Source: JANELJ01 sp024511395 (lineage in GTDB: Bacteria; Pseudomonadota; Gammaproteobacteria; GRL18). Taken from it: a DNA stretch of 64,000 nucleotides. The stretch is from the NCBI GenBank assembly GCA_963681975.1, contig OY820613.1, forward strand, positions 806,001 through 870,000, read 5' to 3'. Shown here piece by piece: positions 38,333-47,972 of the stretch (the stretch's first letter is position 1; every line of letters begins with the position of its first letter). The notes beneath the pieces were generated by a model. The model saw only the letters and a list, made by a program, of their open reading frames with translations. It ran no database searches and was not told the DNA's origin. Both the position numbers and the translations under genes were made by a program.

Positions 38333-39625
38333 TTGTCCAGTAAATATAATATTGTTTATAGCTGTCTGCAGGATAATATAACGGCAGAAATATTTGTTAC
38401 ACGGTTTTGCAAAACCTTTGGTATTAGTGAAGCCAAAGCAGAACAGATTGCTGCATCCAGCTCAGATGTGACTATTAAAAAGAATGTGCCTGGTGATAAA
38501 GCCGCTAAATATATTAAGGCGCTGGAAGCTTGTGGCGCTATTGCTTATCTTCAGGAACAGGAGAAACCACAGGAACAGCAAGTGGAGCAGGCTCAACCAA
38601 GGGGCAGCCTGTCATTAGAACCCATTGAAGATGAACATGTACAACAGGTACAACAGGAAGAAACACAACAACCTGAGGTCTGTCCTAAATGCGGTTCCAC
38701 TAATATTAAAGATGATGAGTGTCTGGACTGCGGTATTTATATTTCTAAATATACGGCTAATCTGGAGCATGCTCCAGAACCTGAAAGCACTACCGCAGAC
38801 TCTCAACAGGACAATATTAAGCAGGATTCTGATCCTACCCGGCAGATGGATACCAATCCCTATGCTACCCCCCAGGCTGATCTTATTGATTCTGTTGCTG
38901 ATGGTGAACCACAGCCTGAAAAAGTATCCGCCTGTAGCGCTACTGCCTGGCTGGGAAGGGGCTACTGGCACTTTAAACAGAACCCTTTTGCCTGGATAGG
39001 GACTTTAATTATTTTTATTGTGTTATCTATGGGGCTTTCTTTTGTACCTTTAATCGGAGTGCTTGCGGTTAATCTGCTGTCACCGGTTATTATGGCAGGC
39101 TTTTCCATTGGAGCTCAGGAACAGGATAATGGCGGTGATTTTAGAATTGGCCACCTGTTTGCCGGTTTTTCACAGAACTTTGGTGCTCTGGTTATGGTCG
39201 GCGTATTTTACCTGTTGTTTATTATCCTTATCGGGGCAGTATTTGGCGGTATTATCGGTCTGACTATGGCGGGTTCAGGTATGATCGATTCTAATGCTGG
39301 TCCGGAAGCCATGATGAACAGCATGGGGCCGATTGGTATGATCCTGATGCTGCTGGCACTGATGTTAATTATTTTTGTGGCAATGGCTTATTATTATGCC
39401 CCGACTCTGATTGCTCTGGACAATATGAGCGCCCTGGCTGCAATGAAAATGAGTCTGAACGGCTGTTTAAAAAACTGGCTGGCCTTACTGGTATTCGGCA
39501 TTCTGGCCTTTTTGCTATTAGTTGTTGGTATGATCCCTGCGATGCTGGGCCTGCTGGTGGTTATTCCCATGCTGCAGGCTTCAATTTATGTATCCTACCG
39601 GGATATTTTTCATCATCAGGGATAG
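38333..39625 (+). CDS. BPSS1780-type membrane protein with zinc ribbon
   Basis: The 430-residue protein starts at TTG with a strong ribosome-binding site (aaaggag, about 8 nt upstream). Residues 1-70 form a small alpha/beta domain (DNITAEIFVTRFCKTFGI), then a Gln/Glu-rich linker, a zinc ribbon (CPKCGSTNIKDDECLDCG, near 118-136), an acidic linker with NPYATPQA, and a C-terminal membrane domain of about six helices with LFAGFSQNFGALVMVGVFYL, which matches the BPSS1780 family. Role unknown. The hydrophilic N-terminal half is likely cytoplasmic. Confidence 0.72.
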   Translation: MSSKYNIVYSCLQDNITAEIFVTRFCKTFGISEAKAEQIAASSSDVTIKKNVPGDKAAKYIKALEACGAIAYLQEQEKPQEQQVEQAQPRGSLSLEPIEDEHVQQVQQEETQQPEVCPKCGSTNIKDDECLDCGIYISKYTANLEHAPEPESTTADSQQDNIKQDSDPTRQMDTNPYATPQADLIDSVADGEPQPEKVSACSATAWLGRGYWHFKQNPFAWIGTLIIFIVLSMGLSFVPLIGVLAVNLLSPVIMAGFSIGAQEQDNGGDFRIGHLFAGFSQNFGALVMVGVFYLLFIILIGAVFGGIIGLTMAGSGMIDSNAGPEAMMNSMGPIGMILMLLALMLIIFVAMAYYYAPTLIALDNMSALAAMKMSLNGCLKNWLALLVFGILAFLLLVVGMIPAMLGLLVVIPMLQASIYVSYRDIFHHQG

Positions 39626-39663
39626 TTTACAGAGAGTTTTTTAACAAAAGTGCTAATTGCAAG

Positions 39664-39688
39664 GATGCACGTGCATCAGCCTTTTTTT
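39664..39688. terminator. Palindrome with T-run between convergent genes
   Basis: GATGCACGTGCATC is a perfect 14-bp palindrome followed by AGCC and a run of seven T. It follows the BPSS1780 gene by about 40 bp and suits an intrinsic terminator. Confidence 0.6.
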
Positions 39689-39712
39689 ACAGGCAGTTAA
39701 TCTAGGTATAAT

Positions 39713-40207
39713 TTACTGGCTGCCTATGACAGGCGTATCTGTTTGGGAATTAAGTTCGGATAGCAGCCGTTGAAATTCTGCTGATGCATATAATAATTCT
39801 TTGGCAACTTCACGTAATTTATCCACTTGCTCAGCAGGTAAAGCCAGACTGGTTGAAATGGTGTTAAGCAGACGGTTTCTTTGTTTGTCCTGGATACCGT
39901 TAAAATCAACCTGGATAAAAAAGGGCTTAACTTCATAATCAACTTTTTCAGATAGCTGTGCAGCCCAGCTCTGTACTGACTCTTTTAATAACTGGATGGT
40001 TTCAATATTATAACGATTAATTTGTGCTTCAGAAGCTGCCGTGAGCTGATCAATGATTGCCGGTTTTTTAGGATCTTTATCCATCTGTTTCTGCGGTGAT
40101 ACAGCCGCATTAACTAAAAGTAATACAAGATACTTTGGCGGCTTGGAATATAATTTCTCTGATAATTCAGGTACTCCACTTACAATGTTTGTACTGTTCA
40201 AGTCCAA
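39713..40207 (-). pseudogene. Patatin-like phospholipase, C-terminal remnant
   Basis: The 164 codons start just inside mosaic IS sequence; the recognisable part begins near LVLLLVNAAVSPQ and continues with KKPAIIDQLTAASEAQINRYNIETIQLL and LPAEQVDKLREVAKELLY. This is the tail of patatin-family lipoprotein phospholipases. The catalytic GxSxG and DGG parts are absent, removed where the IS3/IS5 mosaic begins. No function is expected. Confidence 0.65.
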
Positions 40208-40389
40208 CCGGATACTTTTTTTAGAGAATTTTCATAGTTAATTGGTGACTGCTCACCATTTGCTGAATGTAGCCTTTCCAGGTTGTAATACCTCATGTAA
40301 GCTGCAACATCTTTCTTCATATGCTCACGAGTTGGCTGAGCAATTTTGAATATCCAATCATGCTTAAGACTACCAAAAAAACGTTCAAC
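40198..40389 (-). mobile_element. IS3-family fragment (C-terminus of orfB)
   Basis: The minus strand encodes VERFFGSLKHDWIFK, then VAAYMRYYNLERLHSANG and a stop at 40198, the C-terminal part of an IS3-family integrase-type transposase. It is fused to an IS5-type end fragment, so the apparent 90-codon frame is chimeric. Confidence 0.75.
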
Positions 40390-40524
40390 CTGCCCCGGTT
40401 TGATAAAATATCCCATCAAACCGGAAATAATTTTGAGCCACAAAAGCCGGAGCTTATTGAGTTCACCCATAATTCGCCAATATTTCCTTATAAATCAATG
40501 TGCTATGATTTATTCAGGTTGGAC
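40390..40524 (-). mobile_element. IS5-type fragment with internal deletion
   Basis: In the minus direction it starts with the left end (GTCCAACCTGAATAA, 40524), keeps about 65 bp of leader up to ATTATGGGTG, jumps to the transposase codons LNKLRLLWLKIISGLMG, and stops near CCGGGGC at the IS3 join. About 1.3 kb is lost. Confidence 0.75.
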
Positions 40525-40628
40525 TAATTAGCGTCCATTCGAAAATTTAAAACTGAATAATCTACGGATTACATTTTCCTGTATGTCATTTACATTAGCT
40601 GATAAAATAAATCTGTTTATTCTATTTA

Positions 40629-41184
40629 GTCCGACCTGAATAAATCATAGCACATAAGCCTTATGAATTTGGAGTTAAAACCAGTATCGCGGTAACTAAC
40701 AAGGAAGGCTTTGTTATTGGTGCTCAAAGTTGTCCGGGCAATCCTTATGATGGACATACCTTGCTGCCACAACTGGAACAGATAAAACAGTTTACAGCCG
40801 TACAGCCGGAACAGTGCTTTGTTGACCGGGGTTATCGTGGACATGAAGTAAAAGACACTAAAGTTTTTATCTCAGGTCAGAAGCGAGGTGTTACCCGAAG
40901 TATTAAAAAGGCATTAAAACGGCGCAGTGCGATTGAGCCTGAAATCGGTTATATGAAAAACGATGGCCGTTTAGATCGCTGCTACCTCAAAGGCACAGTC
41001 GGTGATGCCATTAATGTGGTTATGGTAGCCGCTGGACATAACTTAAGAAAGATCCTCAATAAGCTCCGGCTTTTGTGGCTCAAAATTATTTCCGGTTTGA
41101 TGGGGTCTTTTATCAAACCAGAACAATCAGCCGCTTTAAACCTGGCTTGATGTCAGGCTTAAAACGGTATTATTCAGGTTGAAC
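40629..41184 (+). mobile_element. IS5-type deletion derivative (556 bp) with intact ends
   Basis: Both terminal repeats are normal, and the 6-bp repeat TATTTA (40623-40628, 41185-41190) is perfect. The interior lacks 942 bp, joined at a short CAT/AT match (CACAT/AAGCC). The remaining coding part is the last ~165 codons of the transposase (open from 40761), with D340 and E377 but not D150. The element ends 18 bp before the yheS start region. Confidence 0.88.
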
Positions 41185-41208
41185 TATTTATCCTGTTGAT
41201 GTTATTCC

Positions 41209-43131
41209 ATGCTTAAATTTTCTCACCTTGATCTGCGTCGTGGAGTACAATTGCTGCTCCAGGATGTGGATGTCACAATTCATCCTGGCCAGAAAGTGGG
41301 TATTACCGGTGCTAACGGCTGCGGTAAATCCAGCCTGTTTGCCCTGATTAATAATGAACTGCAGGCTGACAGCGGTGACTTTTTTATGCCGCCCGGCTGG
41401 GTGGTGGCGTATGTTGCTCAGGAATCCCCCTCTACAGAACGTTCTGCTCTGGACTACGTTATTGATGGTGATCAGCAGTTACGGACTATTGAGGCGGCCA
41501 TAGAACAGGCGGGAGCATCTAACGAAGGTGAAAAGCTGGGACAGTTATATGCGCAACTGGAAGAAGCGGACGGTTATATGGCCAACAGCCGGGCGGCACA
41601 GTTATTATCCGGTCTGGGGTTTAGTCAGCAGCAGTTAAATAATCCCGTTAACAGTTTTTCTGGCGGCTGGCGTATGCGTTTAAACCTAGCCCGAGCCCTG
41701 ATGTGCCGTTCTGACCTGCTGTTGCTGGATGAGCCTACCAACCACCTAGATCTTGATGCGGTCTTATGGCTGGAAGAGTGGCTGAAAAAATACCCCGGCA
41801 CCCTGTTGCTGATCTCCCATGACAGGGATTTTCTGGACAGCGTCATGACCCACATTATTCATATAGAACATCAGCACATAACCCTGTATACCGGCAACTA
41901 TTCCCAGTTTGAACGGGTGCGTGCGGAACAACTGGCTCAGCAGCAGGTGCTCTATGAGCGGCAACAGCGGGAAATTAAACATATTCAGAGTTTTATTAAC
42001 CGTTTCAAGGCCAAGGCTACCAAGGCTAAACAGGCCCAGTCCAGAGTCAAGACTCTGGAGAAAATGGAACTGATTTCCCAGGCACATGTAGAGTCTCCGT
42101 TTCATTTTGAATTTCATGCACCGGGCAAAATCCCCAATCCGCTGATTGCCCTTGAAGATATTCGCCTGGCTTATGATGACACAGTGATCTTGGACCATGT
42201 GCATATTAATTTACAGCCCGGTTCAAGAATTGGTCTGCTGGGACATAATGGTGCCGGTAAATCCACCTTTATTAAATTACTGGCCGGGGAACTGCAGGCC
42301 GCTTCAGGTCGGGTGGAGCGGTCCTCTGAATTGCGCATTGGTTACTTTGCCCAGCATCAACTGGAACAGCTGCATTCTGAAGATACCCCCATGGAACATT
42401 TTTTTCGTGAGAGTCGACGTCTGGGAAAAAAAGCCACCGAACAGGAACTGCGCAATCATCTGGGCGGTTTTGGTTTCAGCGGAGATAAGGTGGAATCTAA
42501 AATTGCACCTTTTTCCGGCGGTGAGAAAGCCCGTCTGGTATTTGCTACCCTAGTGTATCAGAAGCCTAACCTGTTACTGCTGGATGAGCCCACTAACCAT
42601 CTGGATCTGGATATGCGCCATGCCATTATCCTGACCTTACAGGAGTTTGAAGGAGCCATGGTTATTGTTTCTCATGACCGGCATTTACTACGCAGAGTCA
42701 GCGATGAGTTTTATCTGGTGGCGGATAAAAAAGTAGGGGCCTTTAAGGGTGATCTGGAGGATTATCGAAACTGGATCAATGAGCAGAAAAAACTGGAAGG
42801 GCTGAATATGGACAGTGACGGGGAAAACAGGAACCTGAAGGACACTGCAACCCCTTCAAGAAAAGAACAGAAACGGCTGGATGCAGAAAAAAGAAAATTA
42901 CTCAGACCTCTGCAAAACCGACTGGCCAGACTGGAGCGGGAAATGGATAAACTGAACCAGGAAAAACAGAGGCTTGAAACCCTGCTGGCAGAACCCGATA
43001 TTTATGAATCGGCACAAAAGCAGCAGCTTAAAGAACTGCTTCAGCAACAGGCGGACGTCAGCCGTACCCTGGATGAAACAGAGGAACAATGGATGCAGCT
43101 CAGTGAAGAACTGGAAGAGGCACAGGTGTAA
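41209..43131 (+). CDS. yheS: ABC-F ATPase, YheS type
   Basis: The 640-residue cytoplasmic protein has two ABC ATPase domains: Walker A GANGCGKSS and GHNGAGKST, signatures FSGGWRMRL and FSGGEKARL, Walker B LLLLDEPTNHLDLD twice. An inter-domain linker (about 245-285) is rich in charged residues, and a C-terminal coiled coil (about 545-640) follows. Sequence and length match YheS, one of four E. coli ABC-F proteins that act on the ribosome. There is no transmembrane segment. Its upstream region now consists of an IS5-type derivative ending 24 bp before the ATG. Confidence 0.93.
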   Translation: MLKFSHLDLRRGVQLLLQDVDVTIHPGQKVGITGANGCGKSSLFALINNELQADSGDFFMPPGWVVAYVAQESPSTERSALDYVIDGDQQLRTIEAAIEQAGASNEGEKLGQLYAQLEEADGYMANSRAAQLLSGLGFSQQQLNNPVNSFSGGWRMRLNLARALMCRSDLLLLDEPTNHLDLDAVLWLEEWLKKYPGTLLLISHDRDFLDSVMTHIIHIEHQHITLYTGNYSQFERVRAEQLAQQQVLYERQQREIKHIQSFINRFKAKATKAKQAQSRVKTLEKMELISQAHVESPFHFEFHAPGKIPNPLIALEDIRLAYDDTVILDHVHINLQPGSRIGLLGHNGAGKSTFIKLLAGELQAASGRVERSSELRIGYFAQHQLEQLHSEDTPMEHFFRESRRLGKKATEQELRNHLGGFGFSGDKVESKIAPFSGGEKARLVFATLVYQKPNLLLLDEPTNHLDLDMRHAIILTLQEFEGAMVIVSHDRHLLRRVSDEFYLVADKKVGAFKGDLEDYRNWINEQKKLEGLNMDSDGENRNLKDTATPSRKEQKRLDAEKRKLLRPLQNRLARLEREMDKLNQEKQRLETLLAEPDIYESAQKQQLKELLQQQADVSRTLDETEEQWMQLSEELEEAQV

Positions 43132-43187
43132 AAATGAAAAAACTGCTAGGCTGGAAAAAATTAGCTTTAAAAATACTGGCTATTGTA

Positions 43188-44685
43188 GTCCGACCTGAAT
43201 AAATCATAGCACATTGATTTATAAAGAAATGTTGGCGAATTATGGGTGTTAAATTTGCAGGTTTTTGGTAAAATAAGCCTTATTACCTTGCAAATTTCCA
43301 GACCAGAATGAAGCCAGAGAAACAGCCAAAAATACCTCAGGAAGACCTGTTCAGGATGCGCCCTGAAAACATGCTGGACATAAACCATGAGTTGATTAAG
43401 TTATCAAAACACATAGACCGGGAAAGTCCTGATAAAGAGTGGGGCGCTCTGTTTGTATCCACTAAAGGTGCTCCTGCCATTCGTACTCGATTGATTGCAG
43501 GATTGCATTACCTGAAACACCTGCATGATTTATCAGATGAACAGGTAGTAAAAGGCTGGACAGAAAATCCGTACTGGCAGTATTTCTGTGGTGAAGAATA
43601 CTTTCAGCATAAGATGCCCATACACCCTGTGACCATGACCAAATGGCGTAACCGGCTGGGTAAATCAGGCAGTGAAAAATTACTGATTGAAACCATTAAA
43701 GCCGGACTAAAGAGTAAAACCATAAAGCCTGGCAGTTTAAAGAAAGTCACGGTAGATACTACCGTACAGGAAAAGAACATCGCTTTTCCAACCGATTCAA
43801 AGCTCCTGAACAAAGCCAGAGAAAACCTGGTTAAACTGTCCAAAGAGCACGGTATTAAACTGCGCCAGAACTATAATCGGGTTGGGCCGCAATATGTACT
43901 AATGGCCAGTCGTTATGCACATGCAAAACAGTTTAAACGCATGAAGAAAATGAACAATAAACTGAAATCCCGTTTAGGTCGTGTTAAACGGGATATTGAA
44001 CGACAACTGCACAACTATTCTGTTGATATTCAGTCTCTGTTTGAAATAGCTCTAAAACAGGCTCAGAAACTGATTGAGCAGGAGCAGCACAGTAAGAACA
44101 AGCTTTACAGTTTACATGCTCCTGAAGTCGAGTGTATCAGTAAAGGCAAAGCTCATAAGCCTTATGAATTTGGAGTTAAAACCAGTATCGCGGTAACTAA
44201 CAAGGAAGGCTTTGTTATTGGTGCTCAAAGCTGTCCGGGCAATCCTTATGATGGACATACCTTGCTGCCACAACTGGAACAGATAAAACAGTTTACAGCC
44301 GTACAACCGGAACAGTGCTTTGTTGACCGTGGTTATCGTGGACATGAAGTAAAAGACACTAAAGTTTTTATCTCAGGTCAGAAGCGAGGCGTTACCCGAA
44401 GTATTAAAAAGGCATTAAAACGGCGCAGTGCGATTGAGCCTGAAATCGGTCATATGAAAAACGATGGCCGTTTAGACCGCTGCTACCTCAAAGGTGCAGT
44501 CGGTGATGCCATTAATGTGGTTATGGTAGCCGCTGGACATAACTTAAGAAAGATCCTCAATAAGCTCCGGCTTTTGTGGCTCAAAATTATTTCCGGTTTG
44601 ATGGGGTCTTTTATCAAACCGGGGCAATCAGCCGCTTTAAACCTGGCTTGATGTCAGGCTTAAAACGGTATTATTCAGGTTGAAC
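43188..44685 (+). mobile_element. IS5-type element, copy 6 (full length, unequal flanks)
   Basis: 1498 bp. Left flank ATTGTA, right flank TAAATA: no duplication, as expected if recombination between two copies removed the DNA between them. Confidence 0.92.
43308..44651 (+). CDS. IS5-family DDE transposase, copy 6
   Basis: Intact 447-residue transposase. His replaces Pro in RQLHNYSVD, and Ile replaces Val in FEIALK. DDE residues are kept. Confidence 0.9.
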   Translation: MKPEKQPKIPQEDLFRMRPENMLDINHELIKLSKHIDRESPDKEWGALFVSTKGAPAIRTRLIAGLHYLKHLHDLSDEQVVKGWTENPYWQYFCGEEYFQHKMPIHPVTMTKWRNRLGKSGSEKLLIETIKAGLKSKTIKPGSLKKVTVDTTVQEKNIAFPTDSKLLNKARENLVKLSKEHGIKLRQNYNRVGPQYVLMASRYAHAKQFKRMKKMNNKLKSRLGRVKRDIERQLHNYSVDIQSLFEIALKQAQKLIEQEQHSKNKLYSLHAPEVECISKGKAHKPYEFGVKTSIAVTNKEGFVIGAQSCPGNPYDGHTLLPQLEQIKQFTAVQPEQCFVDRGYRGHEVKDTKVFISGQKRGVTRSIKKALKRRSAIEPEIGHMKNDGRLDRCYLKGAVGDAINVVMVAAGHNLRKILNKLRLLWLKIISGLMGSFIKPGQSAALNLA

Positions 44686-45237
44686 TAAATAAGGTGCTTA
44701 AAGACTTCCAGAATTCTCAGAGTGTAGGGATGCTGGATGTTGTTGCAGTCGTCCTGTTAGGACCTGCAGGGGTACTGGTGACCAAGGGCAATGATTATCG
44801 GAACCTAGTTAAGAGCGTTGCAAATAAAGGTAACAGCCAGATTAAGCAGATGCATTCAGAAATAGCTTTTGCTAATGGTATTGCGACAATGAAGGATGTC
44901 ACCTTTTCAACTGACAAGTTCCGCCTGGAAATTACCGGTAAAATTGATACCATTAATGACCAATTTATTGATTTTAATGTTGCCACGGTGGATAAATACG
45001 GCTGCCCTGTCTATAAGGAACAGGTGATGGGTAAACTGTCATCCCCCAAGGTTAAGGAGGTCAATGTACTGGTCAGCAGTGTGGTTAATCCTATTCAGTC
45101 AGTGATCAGCAAGGTTACTAAGTCTATGAATATTCATTGTGATAAACCTTTTTACAAAGGGGCTGTAAAAGCACCAATATAAACTTACTGTGTAGTATTT
45201 TACTTGATTAATGTACAAAAAATAGTTAGGCTCTGTT

Positions 45238-46256
45238 AACCTGAGATCTGGATAAGAACCCAGTCATTTACCTAAATACAGAGAGTTTTCATATCACTCT
45301 CATCTATTCTGATTGTCGGCTTGTCTTTTTTATGACAATAGGCAATCAGAGAACCAATAAGGTTCAACATAAAACCACTTACGCTTCTATGACGTGAATG
45401 TTCAATCTGTGTAATATTTTTTAGCTGCTCATTAACCGTTTCAATTATAAAACGTTTTTTCAGCATAATCTTATCCCACAATGCAATGGCACGTGTTTTC
45501 ATGTTTCGTCTGACATTGGTAATAAGCTCGACATCCTGTTCAAACAGTTCATCACTTAAAAGACTGGAGACATAGCCTTTGTCACCATAAAGCTTTCCAT
45601 ATAAGTCTTTGGCCATTTCAGGAACCGGTTTTCTGTCATCTACATTACCGGCCGTCAATTTAGTGGCCAGTATTTCACCTTTATGATTAATGATCAGGTG
45701 AACTTTAAACCCATAGAACCACCCCATGGTCGATTTGCCTCGCTGAGCAACACCATCAAAGACTTTATGCCTGGGTATGCGAATGTTGTGGCATACTTTA
45801 ATGCTGGTCGCATCAACAAAGGCAATTCCGGTTGGCTTTCCTTTGTAATGAGTAAAGTAAGCGCATAATGGCACCAGTACCGATGACATCACTCCCAGGA
45901 AACGGGTATAGCTCAATAAATCTGGAAACTCTTTCCTAAGGTGTTGATGCACATGGCATAAATAATAACTTAAAATCTTTGTAATGTGACTGATGAAAGT
46001 TAATCAGGATAGTCATCAGTTCACCGGGGCTCATTACACCTTGTCGTCTTCTCTTTTTATCACCGGATTCCAGCAGTGTTTTTTCCCATTCAGGATAAAA
46101 GAACTGGTTGAAATCATCGATATTACAATACAATTCATCTATAGTAGTCACTTGCCTGTTCCTTGTTCAAATTCATTTGATTTGGTCATTAAATGATCTG
46201 ATCGAGAAACAGGCATTTAGTTCAATATTTTTTAGTTCTTATCCAGAATTCAGGTT
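45238..46256 (-). mobile_element. IS982-family element, copy B (1019 bp)
   Basis: Same ends as copy A, opposite orientation. The flanks are a perfect 14-bp direct repeat AGTTAGGCTCTGTT (45224-45237, 46257-46270), longer than usual for this family. It is 2 bp shorter than copy A, matching its frameshift. Confidence 0.88.
45272..46151 (-). pseudogene. IS982 transposase, frameshifted
   Basis: The frame from 46151 reads to HYKDFKLLFMPC because two bases (AG of TTTTAAGAG in copy A) are lost near 45970. The rest is open in another frame from 45952 (MHQHLRKEFPDLLSYTRFLGVMSS) to 45272. Copy A has the complementary defect (stop), so neither copy is intact. Confidence 0.88.
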
Positions 46257-46349
46257 AGTTAGGCTCTGTTAAGGGACTCATGTATTTTCGCAATGAGTCT
46301 GTGTTGAGTGTTCGTTTGCGTATGATTTGTTGTATATAGAGGTAGCAAA

Positions 46350-46823
46350 ATGTCGGCAGAAATCAGTTATTTATTACCCAAAAATAAACGTCCGGTATGG
46401 ACTTCAGAGCTGGAAGTGATGGACGGAGACAATGGCTCCGAGCTCATGACAGAAATACTCCTGTCTGGTTTTATTACTGCTGGACAGCCTATTGAACAGG
46501 TAGAACAAAATGAAACGATTTCTGTGCCTCAAAGCATGGTCAGCCGCAATACTTATGCATTAAAAGTTCGCGGTCACTCCATGATTGATGATAATATACA
46601 GGACGGTGATGTGGTTATTATTGAAAAAACCGAACATGCCGGTAATGGCCAGTCTGTCGTTTGTCTGATCAATAATGAACAGGTGACCCTGAAGAAGTTT
46701 TATATTGAAAAGCAGGGGATCCGTCTACAGCCGGCCAATCCGGATATGGCGCCTATATTTTTGAAAAATGAAGAAGTGCAGATTTTAGGGGTGGTTTCCG
46801 GTGTGGTCAGAAACTATTGCTGA
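46350..46823 (+). CDS. S24 (LexA/UmuD-type) peptidase without DNA-binding domain
   Basis: The 157-residue protein has a self-cleavage-type site with A44-G45 (ITAGQPIE), a catalytic serine S77 (KVRGHSMIDDN) and a lysine at 115 (QVTLKKFY). The C-terminal part (RLQPANPDMAPI... ILGVVSG) is LexA-like. The first 40 residues do not form the winged helix of LexA. Length fits UmuD (139) or a headless LexA. A gaggtag ribosome-binding site precedes the ATG, so it is not merely a truncation. No umuC or imuB follows. Possible roles: UmuD-like polymerase accessory or an SOS-like switch; undetermined. Confidence 0.75.
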   Translation: MSAEISYLLPKNKRPVWTSELEVMDGDNGSELMTEILLSGFITAGQPIEQVEQNETISVPQSMVSRNTYALKVRGHSMIDDNIQDGDVVIIEKTEHAGNGQSVVCLINNEQVTLKKFYIEKQGIRLQPANPDMAPIFLKNEEVQILGVVSGVVRNYC

Positions 46824-46869
46824 ATACTGTTAACTACAACTTGTTAAGAGACCCCGTTAAAGAGATTCT

Positions 46870-47622
46870 GTGTCTGATAGAACATTTAAAGTACTGACGT
46901 ATAACATCCATAAAGGTTTCAGTGTCGCTAACCGTCGTTTTACTCTGTTTGGTATACGTGAAGCACTGGAAGAGATTGATCCTGATGTTATTTTTCTGCA
47001 GGAACTTCAGGGTGAGCATTATAAAAACAGCAGCCGTATTGAGTCCTGGCCCCTAAAACCCCAGGGAGAGTTTCTGGCTGAAAACTGCTGGCCTTTTTCT
47101 CTGTACGCTAAAAATGCCACCTACAAAAAAGGCCATCACGGTAATGGCATTCTGTGTAAATTCCCGATCATCAGCTGGCATAATCAGAACCTATCCAAAG
47201 CCAAATTTGCCAGCCGCAGTTTTTTACACGCTAAAATACTTTTACCTTCTAAAATTACCTTAAACCTAGTCTGTGTACATCTCGGGCTGTTTGAAGCCGA
47301 GCGGGAAATGCAGCTGGTGCAGATTGGCAAAACCATAGATCAGACCATTCCTCATGATGAACCCTTAATTATGGCTGGAGATTTTAATGACTGGCGTAAA
47401 CGGGCCATTGAGCATATGAAAATTGATCTGGGTCTGGAAGAGGCCTTTCTGCATTATGAAGGCCAGCATGCCAGAACCTTTCCGGTATGGCATCCAACCC
47501 TGCAGGTGGATCGGATTTATTTTCGGGAAGTGGAGTTGAAGGAGGCCCTGTCTTTTTCCAATAAACGCTGGCGTAAACTGTCTGATCACCTGCCTATTGG
47601 CGCAGTATTTCGCTGTCCATAA
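46870..47622 (+). CDS. Endonuclease/exonuclease/phosphatase-family protein
   Basis: The 250-residue protein has the EEP fold motifs in order: LTYNIHKGFS, VIFLQELQGEH (metal Glu), MAGDFNDWR, VDRIYFRE and LSDHLPIGAVF (catalytic His). It resembles E. coli YbhP, which sits next to a cardiolipin synthase (clsB); no such gene follows here. GTG start at 46870. Probable substrates are phosphodiesters, not resolved. It is convergent with the HD-GYP remnant; a strong hairpin lies between. Confidence 0.82.
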   Translation: MSDRTFKVLTYNIHKGFSVANRRFTLFGIREALEEIDPDVIFLQELQGEHYKNSSRIESWPLKPQGEFLAENCWPFSLYAKNATYKKGHHGNGILCKFPIISWHNQNLSKAKFASRSFLHAKILLPSKITLNLVCVHLGLFEAEREMQLVQIGKTIDQTIPHDEPLIMAGDFNDWRKRAIEHMKIDLGLEEAFLHYEGQHARTFPVWHPTLQVDRIYFREVELKEALSFSNKRWRKLSDHLPIGAVFRCP

Positions 47623-47639
47623 ACTAAACACTCAGAGTG

Positions 47640-47670
47640 AGGTTATAGCCAACTCAGTTGGCTATAACCT
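47640..47670. terminator. Perfect 13-bp hairpin between convergent genes
   Basis: AGGTTATAGCCAA and TTGGCTATAACCT pair perfectly around CTCAG. It follows the EEP gene by about 17 bp and overlaps the end of the HD-GYP frame (stop 47656-47654). No T-run; it might act as a weak terminator or protect the 3' end. Confidence 0.6.
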
Positions 47671-47972
47671 GATCCAGATAATCCTCAACATTAATTCCAT
47701 AAGCACCGTTGGCCAGGGATTTTTTAATGACATAAGCGGTGTTGGTAAAGGTAATATCACCTTTTTTCAGATCAATAATACGGCCGTTTTTGGGCAGCTT
47801 GTCTGAACCCAGTATCAGTAAAATTTTGGGCTTAATACCGTCTTCATTATTCGTCTCAATAATAATACCAATTTAGCCGGTGTTCATTTTCACCAAGCTG
47901 CCGGGCGCATAGATGCCGATAAAGTGTCCCAGAATGGTTTTATCAAATAGAGTATTTTTTCACTGGTAAATA

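Larger units (their letters stand above)
43134..45182 (+). pseudogene. AsmA-like protein, interior deleted, IS5-type copy 6 between the ends
   Basis: ATG 43134 opens MKKLLGWKKLALKILAIV, an N-terminal membrane anchor of the AsmA type, 2 nt after yheS stops. The IS follows after 18 codons. Beyond it, 44690-45182 encodes an AsmA-like C-terminus (DVVAVVLLGPAGVLV, FANGIATMKDVTFSTDKFRLEITGKID). AsmA proteins are at least about 600 residues, so most of the gene is missing. The IS copy has no matching flanks, so the deletion came with it. Confidence 0.7.

Noticed and set aside
40198..40470. An apparent 90-codon gene mixing IS5-like and integrase-like residues
   Set aside because: It is a chimera of two IS fragments in frame by chance at a GTTGAAC match, not a gene.
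46350..46823. Prophage repressor indicating a prophage
   Set aside because: No integrase, structural or lysis genes are nearby, and the protein has no DNA-binding domain.
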